A stretch of 5,116 nucleotides of DNA from Desulfocapsa sulfexigens (lineage in GTDB: Bacteria > Desulfobacterota > Desulfobulbia > Desulfobulbales > Desulfocapsaceae), in assembly GCA_020721165.1 (NCBI GenBank), contig DYNG01000097.1, positions 1-5,116 on the forward strand, read 5' to 3'. A program made the translations under genes and the position numbers. The notes under the pieces were generated by a model. That model was not told the DNA's origin and searched no databases. It saw only the letters and a list, made by a program, of their open reading frames with translations. Below are positions 1 to 5,116 of the stretch, piece by piece (the stretch's first letter is position 1; each line of letters opens with the position of its first letter).

Positions 1-1
1 C

Positions 2-916
2 CTGCAGAAACTCTGTCGGCATGAACGGCCCTCCGCCATCTTTGCCGTCCCCCTGGTGATGGAAAAAATCTACAAAAAACGGGTGCTACCGAAAATCAAT
101 GACAGTTTTGCCCTCTCTCTATTATCCCGATTCGCTCTGGGCAAGAGATTTATCCATAAGCGCATCGGCGCTAAACTTCTGGAATTTTTTGGCGGCAATC
201 TGCAACTGATGGGCATTGGCGGAGCAGCTCTGAATCCCGAAGTGGAACAGTTTTTACATAATGCCGGCTTCCCCTATCTGATCGGATATGGTCTGACCGA
301 ATGTTGTCCCCTGCTGGCGGGTGGCCCGATGGGAGACGCCACGATTGTCGTTGGCTCTACCGGCAAACCAATACCCAATGTCAGGATAAAAATTGTCGGA
401 GCGGATCCTGTCACCGGCATCGGCGAGATTTACGCGCACGGCCCCAATGTCATGCAAGGCTACTATAACGACCCCGAGACCACCGCAGAAACCATTAACG
501 CTGAGGGCTGGCTGGCCACCGGCGATCTCGGCCTGTTTGATCCGCAGGGAAATCTCCATATTCGGGGCCGCTCCAAAAATGTGATTGTCATGGCCAATGG
601 CGAAAATGTCTATCCCGAGGCCATTGAACACAAGATGAATGCGCACCCCTGGGTTGCCGATTCGCTGGTTGTTGAGAAGGAGGGACGGCTGGAGGCCTGG
701 GTCTATCCGGATTACGACTGTATTGATGCCGTCACGGCTGGTCAATCCCGTTTGCAACGACAGGAACACATTGCCAGTCTGCTGGAAGCAATGCGTAAAA
801 CGGTCAATGAGCAGGTTTCCCCGGCCTCACGACTCCATCGGATGCATGAGCGACAGGAGCCCTTCGTCAAAACCGCCACCCACAAAATCAAACGCTATCT
901 GTATCACTCTTTATAA
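2..916 (+). CDS. AMP-forming long-chain fatty-acid-CoA ligase, C-terminal part (5' truncated by window edge)
   Basis: This enzyme activates a fatty acid to acyl-AMP and then acyl-CoA in the cytoplasm. The frame is open to the left edge, and the residues before the in-frame GTG at 56 (…SAIFAVPLVMEKIYKK) already match the ligase family, so 56 is not the true start. About 304 residues are visible, roughly the C-terminal half of a 550-650 aa protein. ANL-superfamily motifs appear in order: GIGGAAL, YGLTEC (287-304, the A5 motif), GEIYAHGPNVMQGYY, the TGD motif (518-526) binding the AMP ribose, and the RGRSK hinge (563-577). The C-terminal KTATHKIKR holds the probable catalytic lysine of the adenylation half-reaction (884-886). 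The long linker and EKIYKK segment favour the long-chain class over acetyl-CoA synthetase. A FadL-type porin follows 128 nt downstream, which supports a fatty-acid substrate. Exact chain length cannot be read from the sequence. Confidence 0.92.
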   Translation: MQKLCRHERPSAIFAVPLVMEKIYKKRVLPKINDSFALSLLSRFALGKRFIHKRIGAKLLEFFGGNLQLMGIGGAALNPEVEQFLHNAGFPYLIGYGLTECCPLLAGGPMGDATIVVGSTGKPIPNVRIKIVGADPVTGIGEIYAHGPNVMQGYYNDPETTAETINAEGWLATGDLGLFDPQGNLHIRGRSKNVIVMANGENVYPEAIEHKMNAHPWVADSLVVEKEGRLEAWVYPDYDCIDAVTAGQSRLQRQEHIASLLEAMRKTVNEQVSPASRLHRMHERQEPFVKTATHKIKRYLYHSL

Positions 917-986
917 CGGCAGTGCGCCTGCTGTTCCGGGGAATGGGCAACGAAAAGAGGGGTGCAAATGGTGGAAGGTAATAAAA

Positions 987-1011
987 AGTCAGACGGATGG
1001 GCCGTCTGATT
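987..1011 (-). terminator. Perfect 8-bp hairpin; intrinsic-terminator-like only when read on the minus strand
   Basis: TCAGACGG (989-996) and CCGTCTGA (1002-1009) are exact reverse complements around a 5-nt loop. A G-T and an A-T pair can extend the stem to 987/1011. On the plus strand no T-run follows, so it is a poor terminator for the ligase gene. On the minus strand the stem is followed by CTTTTTATT, the classic intrinsic-terminator form. No minus-strand gene is seen just to its right, so it could block antisense transcription coming through fadL, or simply be a structured 5' leader element of the fadL mRNA. The hairpin is certain; its role is inferred. Confidence 0.5.
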
Positions 1012-1034
1012 GCAAGAGACCCCTCACCTCGTTT

Positions 1035-1040
1035 AAGGAG
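1035..1040 (+). promoter_or_regulatory. Ribosome-binding site fixing the fadL-like start
   Basis: AAGGAG lies 4 nt before ATG 1045. The frame is open further upstream to an ATG at 997, but that start sits in the hairpin loop and would place charged residues ahead of the signal peptide. This site therefore selects 1045. Confidence 0.85.
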
Positions 1041-1044
1041 AAAC

Positions 1045-2277
1045 ATGAAGAAGACACTCTCTCTGCTCGGCCTGGCTATTCTGGTCAGCGCTGGAACCGT
1101 TCAGGCTTCGGGCTACCGGATTCCTGAACAATCCGTGGATGCCACTGCCAAGGCCGGGGCCCATATCGCCTCGGCGGATGGCGCTGACAGCAGTTACTAC
1201 AACCCCGCCAATATGGCCTGGATGAAGACGGGTGGTTGGCAGATGGAAGGCGACCTCACCTATATCCACCTGGCCTCCATTTCGTACAGTGACGATCGGT
1301 CGTTTACCCGTAACGGTGAGTCGGAGCAGGAGAATTTCCTGTTGCCAACCCTCTTTATGGTCTCTCCGGAATACAACAATTTCCGTTTTGGCTTTTCGGT
1401 CACCGGCCCTTATGGCCTTTCAAAACGCTGGGAACAACCTTTTCCCCGTACCTTTGCTGAAGAGTACAGCCTGAAGGTTTTTGATATCAACCCCACGGTC
1501 TCTTACAAAATTTGCGATTATTTCTCGGTGGCCGCCGGTCCGCGAGTCCTCTACAGCACGGCGCAGGTCAGCAGTTACGGGATTGTTTCCGCCCAAGGAT
1601 ATACGGCCAGTCGCTCCCTGGAGGGCGACACCACCGAAATGGGGTGGAATGCGGCCCTGTCAGCCAGGCCGACCAAGAACATGAATATCTCCGCCACCTA
1701 TCGTTCGCAGGTGGATCTGGATCTCAGCGGCGATGCGGTCATGAGCAGTAATACCCAGCTTCTGCCCGTTTCCACTGGTGGTGATGTCACCATTCCCGCT
1801 CCGGCGGTGTTCAGCCTGTCTGGCGCCTATTCGTTTGACCAGATTACCGTTGATCTCACCTGGGATCGTACCTATTGGTCAGACTATGAAACCCTGGCCT
1901 TTCATTATGACACGGTTCTGCGCAATCCGGTGCTCATCGGGGCCTTTGCTCTTCCCAAGCCCAAAAACTGGGAAGACAGTGACGCCTATCGTGTGGGCCT
2001 GTCTTATACTGTGAACGACACCTGGACTCTGATGGCCGGATTTACCTATGACAACAACCCGGTTCCCGACGCCACTCTGCTTTTTGATCTCCCCGATTCT
2101 GACTCCCTGCTCTACTCCATAGGCGCCCGTTATCGGGTCAATGCCCAGATGGAAATCGGGGCCGGCTATCTCTATGACTACAAAAAGAGCCGCTCGGTCG
2201 CCAATGGCGTTCTGGACGGCACATTTACCGATGCCGCCGCCCATCTGTTGACGATGGGTTTGTCGTACTCGTTTTAG
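1045..2277 (+). CDS. FadL/OmpP1/TodX-family outer-membrane hydrocarbon or long-chain fatty-acid transporter
   Basis: This is a 410-residue precursor of a predicted outer-membrane beta-barrel for hydrophobic substrates. The N-terminus is a textbook Sec signal peptide: MKK, a hydrophobic core, then a VQA cleavage site after residue 21. The mature protein starts SGYRIPEQS and leads into the conserved hatch region with SSYYNPANMAW (NPA at residues 53-55), the family hallmark. Alternating aromatic/polar strand patterns continue to the end. The C-terminal region has the typical NDTWTLMAGFTYDNNPVPD…LPDSDSLLYSIGARYRV pattern. The last residue is Phe (LSYSF), as expected for recognition by the BAM complex. 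E. coli FadL is somewhat longer (about 446 aa). Two stop codons in a row, TAG and TGA, end the gene. It probably works with the upstream acyl-CoA ligase, import followed by activation. The substrate (fatty acid or aromatic hydrocarbon) cannot be told from sequence. Confidence 0.93.
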   Translation: MKKTLSLLGLAILVSAGTVQASGYRIPEQSVDATAKAGAHIASADGADSSYYNPANMAWMKTGGWQMEGDLTYIHLASISYSDDRSFTRNGESEQENFLLPTLFMVSPEYNNFRFGFSVTGPYGLSKRWEQPFPRTFAEEYSLKVFDINPTVSYKICDYFSVAAGPRVLYSTAQVSSYGIVSAQGYTASRSLEGDTTEMGWNAALSARPTKNMNISATYRSQVDLDLSGDAVMSSNTQLLPVSTGGDVTIPAPAVFSLSGAYSFDQITVDLTWDRTYWSDYETLAFHYDTVLRNPVLIGAFALPKPKNWEDSDAYRVGLSYTVNDTWTLMAGFTYDNNPVPDATLLFDLPDSDSLLYSIGARYRVNAQMEIGAGYLYDYKKSRSVANGVLDGTFTDAAAHLLTMGLSYSF

Positions 2278-2281
2278 TGAC

Positions 2282-2333
2282 CTCCGGAACAATTTCTTGT
2301 TTTCCCAAGAAATTGTTCCGGTAAGGAGTTTTT
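2282..2333 (+). terminator. Strong hairpin plus T-run, likely fadL terminator between convergent genes
   Basis: CCGGAACAATTTCTTG (2284-2299) and CAAGAAATTGTTCCGG (2306-2321) are perfect 16-bp reverse complements with a 6-nt loop, starting just after the tandem stops of the fadL-like gene. The T-run TTTTTCTT begins at 2329, 8 nt beyond the perfect stem. An alternative fold pairs CTCC (2282-2285) with GGAG (2325-2328) below a 14-bp upper stem, with GGTAA bulged, which brings the T-run right against the stem base. That supports termination on the plus strand. The symmetric stem may also slow transcripts of the convergent citrate synthase gene, but no T-run is seen on that side. Confidence 0.75.
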
Positions 2334-2363
2334 CTTGTCCATCGCGAGTGGATAAAGCAAGTT

Positions 2364-3521
2364 TTATGGAGTGCGGATATCAATGGGAACATACTGCTGC
2401 AGGCAGGGGCCAACATAATTGGCACTGGGACGAATCAGACGGTTATTGCGCCACTGTTCGAGGATGTGAGCGGACCATCCCACCGCTCGACTCATGGCAA
2501 AAATGGGGGTAAACAGCTCCGTGGGGATGCCCATGGCCCGATACAGGGTGCCGGTGTAGAGATCAACATTGGCAAAGACCTTGGAGTTGTCCACCATGGT
2601 CTTCTCAACGATCTGGACAATATCAAAAAAGCGGGTATCCCCGGCTTTACTGGAAATCTGCCGGGCATAATCCCGAAGGATGCTGACCCGAGGGTCTTCA
2701 CATTTATAGACCCGGTGCCCAAATCCGGGAATCTTGCCCTTATTGGCCAGTTTTTCCAGGACCCAGGCCTCGGCCTTATCCGGTGTGCCAATGGATTCAA
2801 GCATCTCCATGACATCGGCATTGGCTCCGCCATGCAGCGGGCCCTTTAAGGCCCCGATGGCGCTGGTCATGGCCGAATAGATGTCGGACATGGTCGCCGC
2901 CGTGACCCGCGCCGCAAAGGTTGAGGCATTCAATTCATGATCAGCGTGTAGAATCAGGGCCACATCAAGGGCGTGAACAATTTCTGGATCAGGCTCCTGC
3001 CCTTGCAGGGTATAAAGAAAATTATAGGCAATCCCATGATTGGGAATGGGGGCAATGGGCTCCTGGCCATTCTTCAAGCGCTGGTGGGCGGCGATAATCA
3101 ACGGAATTCGTTCCGTCAGGCGCTGAGCCTTGCGCAGCGAAGCGTCCAGGCGGGTGTTGCCGCTGTCGGGATCCCAGTGGCCCAGAGAGGAGACCGCCGT
3201 CCGCAGAACCTCCATTGAAGAGGCACTGCGGGGGAACATCCGCAGGATCATGGTGGTTTCCACCGGCAGCAGCATGCCGCCCGTGAACCCATCAAGAAAG
3301 GCCTGAAACTCGGTAAGTCCGGGCAGCCTGCCATACCAGAGAAGATAAGCGACCTCTTCAAAGGAGGAGTTGCGAGCCAGATCCAGGGCATCATAGCCGC
3401 GATAAATCAGCCGACCCTCCTGGCCATCAATAAAACAGATGGATGAGCTGCAGGCAACAACATCGGCCAGCCCTTGTTCTTTTTCCAGGTTCGGCGCTTG
3501 CTCGCACATGGGGATATTCAT
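2364..3521 (-). CDS. Citrate synthase, short (CitZ/PrpC-like length) form
   Basis: This enzyme condenses acetyl-CoA with oxaloacetate to citrate in the cytoplasm, the entry step of the TCA cycle. The 385-residue product covers the whole family. RLIYRGYDALDLA is near residues 37-50 and the substrate-site segment LHADHELNAST at 191-201. The catalytic triad is present: His230 in GPLHGG, His269 in GFGHRVYKCEDPR and Asp320 in ANVDLYTG. The C-terminus shows RPSANYVGP and YVPIDIR. The length matches the compact bacterial citrate/2-methylcitrate synthases rather than the roughly 427-aa NADH-regulated E. coli GltA, so NADH inhibition is not expected by family analogy. A 2-methylcitrate synthase activity cannot be excluded, but no prp neighbours are visible. 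The ATG at 3521 is chosen over the TTG at 3539 because a near-perfect Shine-Dalgarno lies between them. The gene stands alone, convergent with the fadL-like gene and divergent from cbiK. Confidence 0.95.
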   Translation of the reverse strand: MNIPMCEQAPNLEKEQGLADVVACSSSICFIDGQEGRLIYRGYDALDLARNSSFEEVAYLLWYGRLPGLTEFQAFLDGFTGGMLLPVETTMILRMFPRSASSMEVLRTAVSSLGHWDPDSGNTRLDASLRKAQRLTERIPLIIAAHQRLKNGQEPIAPIPNHGIAYNFLYTLQGQEPDPEIVHALDVALILHADHELNASTFAARVTAATMSDIYSAMTSAIGALKGPLHGGANADVMEMLESIGTPDKAEAWVLEKLANKGKIPGFGHRVYKCEDPRVSILRDYARQISSKAGDTRFFDIVQIVEKTMVDNSKVFANVDLYTGTLYRAMGIPTELFTPIFAMSRAVGWSAHILEQWRNNRLIRPSANYVGPCLQQYVPIDIRTP

Positions 3522-3526
3522 GGGAT

Positions 3527-3533
3527 ACCTCCT
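3527..3533 (-). promoter_or_regulatory. Near-consensus ribosome-binding site of citrate synthase
   Basis: On the minus strand AGGAGGT lies 5 nt before ATG 3521. This is the strongest Shine-Dalgarno in the window. It decides the start and predicts high translation, in keeping with a central-metabolism enzyme. Confidence 0.9.
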
Positions 3534-3549
3534 GATCAAATACTGAATA

Positions 3550-3617
3550 GCGGTTTTGTTGTCTTGCTTTCACCGCGCGAATACCATCTTGACGATAGGC
3601 GTTCCGGCCAAAACCGC
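3550..3617. repeat. 9-bp inverted repeat in the citrate synthase upstream region, one arm over a weak candidate promoter
   Basis: GCGGTTTTG (3550-3558) and CAAAACCGC (3609-3617) are exact reverse complements separated by 50 nt. On the minus strand a weak promoter-like pair, TTGCGG (3614-3619) and TATCGT (3592-3597) with a 16-nt spacer, overlaps the right arm. If real, the repeat could be an operator pair or, if transcription starts further upstream, a long-range stem in the mRNA leader. Both the promoter and the regulatory role are inference. The other 150 or so bases of this divergent region show no riboswitch or further structure that I can recognise. Confidence 0.35.
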
Positions 3618-3744
3618 AAGAGGCCCCGTCGTTTATCGCCCGTGGAAGGGATGTGGATATGAAAAAGATTGAATGTAACAGCAAAGTTGATTAAACGGAA
3701 TAAAAAAAGTTGCGCATCTGCCCATCCTGTTGCTCAATTCTGCA

Positions 3745-4563
3745 ATGACGAACCCCATGTCTCTGCCCCCCCTTATCATCGTTGCCTTTGGCACCTCCAC
3801 CAAGGCCCGGGCCTCATACGATCTTCTGGAGTCCCGCATCAGGAAGCGCTTTCCTGCCCATGACCTTTTCTGGGCCTGGTCATCGCGAATCCTCAATACC
3901 ACAAGCGACCGCGAAAAACAGCCATATCCAGACAATCTCTCTGATATCCTCCGCTTTTTGCATCAACAACGATATCCCTGGGCAGTCGTCCAGTCCTTGC
4001 ATCTGGTGGGCGGTCATGAATTTACTCGGATGGTCACTGAAACGAGCCTGGAACCAATTCGCACCTCCATCGGCCTGCCCCTGCTTACGACGCCTCAAGA
4101 TTATCAGGAGCTGTGCGCGGCCCTGGCCCCGCTGATTTCCTCTCACCCCGACCAGGCCATTCTGATCATCGGCCATGGCACGGATCACCCCCTCTGGTGC
4201 GCCTATCCCGCCCTGCAATCCTTCCTGCGCCATCGTTTTGGCCCCAGGATTTTTGTCGGGATTATTGAGGAGGGCTTCCCTGAATCCAGCGCCGTGATTG
4301 CCGAAATGACCGCAGCCGGATACGACCGCGCCTGCGTCCTTCCCCTGTTGCTGGTGGCAGGGATGCATTTTCATCGTGATCTGACCGGAGATAGCCCCCA
4401 CTCTTGGGCAAACCTTCTCACCAGGGCAAAAATCAGTGTTTCATATATTGAGCACGGAATTGGCGTATTACCCGCCATCGGCGATCTGTTCTGCCGTCAT
4501 ATTGCAGAGGCCCTGGCAGTCATCCCTGACACGGCTCCAAATCTCTCTCCACCGGAGGTATAA
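3745..4563 (+). CDS. cbiK: Sirohydrochlorin cobaltochelatase, CbiK type (anaerobic cobalamin pathway)
   Basis: The protein inserts a divalent metal, typically Co2+, into sirohydrochlorin in the early-insertion anaerobic route to cobalamin. Related class II chelatases use Fe2+ or Ni2+ for siroheme or F430. Family marks are the N-terminal PLIIVAFGTSTKARASYD, then FWAWSSR, VQSLHLVGGHEF, ILIIGHGTDHPLWCAYPALQ and LPLLLVAGMHFHRDLTGD. The two histidines expected to act in metal insertion are in GHGTDHP (codon 4174-4176) and AGMHFH (4366-4368). About 272 residues agrees with CbiK (about 265) and not with the shorter CbiX-S. No signal peptide is seen, so it should be cytoplasmic, unlike the periplasmic CbiK of Desulfovibrio vulgaris. 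The start is uncertain. ATG 3745 and ATG 3757 both fit, a TTG at 3730 is possible, and none has a clear Shine-Dalgarno. The metal actually used cannot be read from the sequence. Confidence 0.9.
   Translation: MTNPMSLPPLIIVAFGTSTKARASYDLLESRIRKRFPAHDLFWAWSSRILNTTSDREKQPYPDNLSDILRFLHQQRYPWAVVQSLHLVGGHEFTRMVTETSLEPIRTSIGLPLLTTPQDYQELCAALAPLISSHPDQAILIIGHGTDHPLWCAYPALQSFLRHRFGPRIFVGIIEEGFPESSAVIAEMTAAGYDRACVLPLLLVAGMHFHRDLTGDSPHSWANLLTRAKISVSYIEHGIGVLPAIGDLFCRHIAEALAVIPDTAPNLSPPEV
4554..4558 (+). promoter_or_regulatory. Ribosome-binding site of the HsdR-N-like gene
   Basis: GGAGG sits 8 nt before ATG 4567 and inside the last codons of cbiK. This arrangement implies cotranscription of the two genes and supports 4567 as the start. 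Confidence 0.85.
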
Positions 4564-4566
4564 TCC

Positions 4567-5037
4567 ATGTTGTGCCCTCCCTCTCATCATCTGGTTTATG
4601 GCATTCTGCACGATTATCTCACCGGTGAAGAGCTGGTGGATACCGATGACGAACGCACCCGACAGGAACTGGCCCGCTGGCTGGTTGAAGAGAAGGGCTT
4701 TGCCAAAAGCAATTTGCAAGCCCGCCGCAGCATCGAAACCCTGTTTGCCAGCCAGTTTGTTCGCTCCACCATCACTCTGACCGTAAGTCTCGAAGGAAAG
4801 AGCATCATGATTCTGCGCTATGCGCCGGGCTCGCTGGTCAGTCGGGAACGATCGGCCATTGCCGCCGCCCGGGTGCTGGAAGAGTCCTACCAAATTCCTC
4901 TGGCCGTGGTCACCAACGGCAAAGATGCGGAATTACTAGAAACGGCCCAGGGAAAAGTTCTTGCCACCGGTATGGCCGGTATTCCTGATCTGCAGAACTT
5001 CGATAAGATCTCCGTTGGCGATAAATCCGGGACCTGA
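4567..5037 (+). CDS. Small stand-alone HsdR N-terminal-domain-like protein, probably non-catalytic, with atypical C-terminus
   Basis: The 156-residue product resembles the short stand-alone proteins annotated as type I restriction enzyme R N-terminal domain in Geobacter/Desulfuromonas-type bacteria. Their cellular role is unknown to me. The family pattern is LTGEELVDTDDERTRQELARWLVEEKGF (residues 18-45), then a strand region, RYAPGSLVSRERSAIAAARVLE (84-105) and IPLAVVTNGKDAELLETAQGKVL (110-132). The PD-(D/E)xK positions expected in a working nuclease look lost: TITLTV replaces the usual VDFVV-type strand, and ILRY stands where an acidic-x-Lys motif would be. No HsdR helicase, HsdM or HsdS is nearby, so restriction activity is unlikely. 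It starts 3 nt after cbiK. After GIP (residues 138-140) the family similarity ends. The last 16 residues are encoded opposite helicase-like sequence and probably represent a replaced tail. Confidence 0.75.
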   Translation: MLCPPSHHLVYGILHDYLTGEELVDTDDERTRQELARWLVEEKGFAKSNLQARRSIETLFASQFVRSTITLTVSLEGKSIMILRYAPGSLVSRERSAIAAARVLEESYQIPLAVVTNGKDAELLETAQGKVLATGMAGIPDLQNFDKISVGDKSGT

Positions 5038-5116
5038 TTGTGGATCAAGCCAGTAATAGTTGTTTTTAACCACCATCAGAAAATCGCCGGAAGAGATTTC
5101 ATTTTCATGGAAAAGA
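4936..5116 (-). pseudogene. RecD-like SF1 helicase fragment, truncated at its 3' end (5' part beyond the window)
   Basis: Reading the minus strand from the right edge, an open frame of 59 codons without any upstream start in the window gives LFHENEISSGDFLMVV, KNNYYWLDPQSGPGF and IANGDLIEVLQIRN, followed by an unrelated tail ending at TAG (4936-4938). The order GD-x-L-M, NNY, NGD, EV matches the segment of RecD/RecD2-like ATP-dependent DNA helicases (compare GDKVMQ…NNY…NGDIG) that lies before motifs V and VI. In related proteins this stretch continues into a YGFRFADV-like segment and the C-terminal helicase domain; here it stops at about 4981. The remaining 14 residues are simply the antisense of the neighbouring HsdR-N-like gene. 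A helicase without motifs V and VI should not work, so I call it a remnant. A partial gene from another locus joined here by misassembly is equally possible. Confidence 0.68.

Noticed and set aside
254..769. Long minus-strand open frame under the acyl-CoA ligase
   Set aside because: It is antisense to a gene with clear ANL motifs, and its translation shows no family pattern.
997..1044. Upstream extension of the fadL-like gene to ATG 997
   Set aside because: There is no Shine-Dalgarno and the ATG lies in a hairpin loop. A good site and a proper signal peptide start at 1045.
1879..2292. Minus-strand open frame under the end of the fadL-like gene
   Set aside because: It is antisense to beta-barrel coding sequence, runs into the terminator hairpin and has no recognisable domain.
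2466..2849. Plus-strand open frame opposite citrate synthase
   Set aside because: It is an antisense shadow of a strongly conserved enzyme. The catalytic motifs lie on the minus strand.
3522..3539. TTG start for citrate synthase at 3539
   Set aside because: AGGAGGT lies downstream of it and 5 nt before ATG 3521, so the ATG is preferred.
3640..3744. Sigma-70 promoter or cobalamin riboswitch ahead of cbiK
   Set aside because: TTGAAT and TTGATT occur but without a convincing -10 at proper spacing, and no B12-box-like sequence or stem array was found.
3880..4401. Minus-strand open frame opposite cbiK
   Set aside because: It is the antisense of the conserved chelatase motifs and has no recognisable family.
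4468..4893. Minus-strand open frame across cbiK and the HsdR-N-like gene
   Set aside because: It spans the join of two recognised genes and shows no protein-family pattern.
5107..5116. ATG GAA AAG as the start of a new plus-strand gene
   Set aside because: The nearest GGAAG is 13 nt away, too far for a good start, and the opposite strand reads as helicase through this point.
4141..5116. A restriction-modification or defence island built on the HsdR-N-like gene and helicase fragment
   Set aside because: The HsdR-N-like protein lacks visible nuclease residues, the helicase is a fragment, no methylase or specificity gene is present, and the other neighbours are metabolic.

Overview
This is an ordinary bacterial chromosomal stretch with densely packed genes on both strands, moderate GC content and strong Shine-Dalgarno sequences. 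The gene types suggest an anaerobic Gram-negative bacterium of the former Deltaproteobacteria (Desulfuromonas/Geobacter/Desulfobulbus-like). They are a FadL-type outer-membrane protein, a long-chain acyl-CoA ligase, a short citrate synthase, an anaerobic CbiK-type cobaltochelatase and a stand-alone HsdR-N-like protein. The placement is inferred from remembered family patterns, not from a search.

Layout. (1) 2-916, +: the C-terminal half of an AMP-forming long-chain fatty-acid-CoA ligase, cut by the left edge. (2) 917-1044: a short gap with a perfect 8-bp hairpin and a possible 13-codon leader ORF. (3) 1045-2277, +: a FadL/OmpP1-family outer-membrane transporter with a clear signal peptide. 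(4) 2282-2333: a strong hairpin with a T-run, the likely fadL terminator, between convergent genes. (5) 2364-3521, -: a complete short-type citrate synthase with all three catalytic residues. (6) 3522-3744: a divergent intergenic region with the citrate synthase ribosome-binding site and a 9-bp inverted repeat. (7) 3745-4563, +: a CbiK-type sirohydrochlorin chelatase. (8) 4567-5037, +: a small HsdR-N-like protein 3 nt downstream, probably cotranscribed with cbiK, whose nuclease residues appear lost. (9) 4936-5116, -: the end of an open frame entering from the right edge, resembling a RecD-like SF1 helicase. It lacks a start codon in the window and is easy to miss.

How the genes fit together. 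The ligase and the FadL homologue form a plausible long-chain fatty-acid uptake pair: transport across the outer membrane, then activation to acyl-CoA. Citrate synthase would feed the resulting acetyl-CoA into the TCA cycle. CbiK belongs to cobalamin/tetrapyrrole synthesis.

The most unusual spot is near 4981-4992. Recognisable HsdR-N-like sequence read on + and RecD-like helicase sequence read on - stop within about 10 bp of each other. This suggests a rearrangement or assembly junction that truncated the helicase and gave the + gene a new tail. I see no convincing new defence or mobile system.
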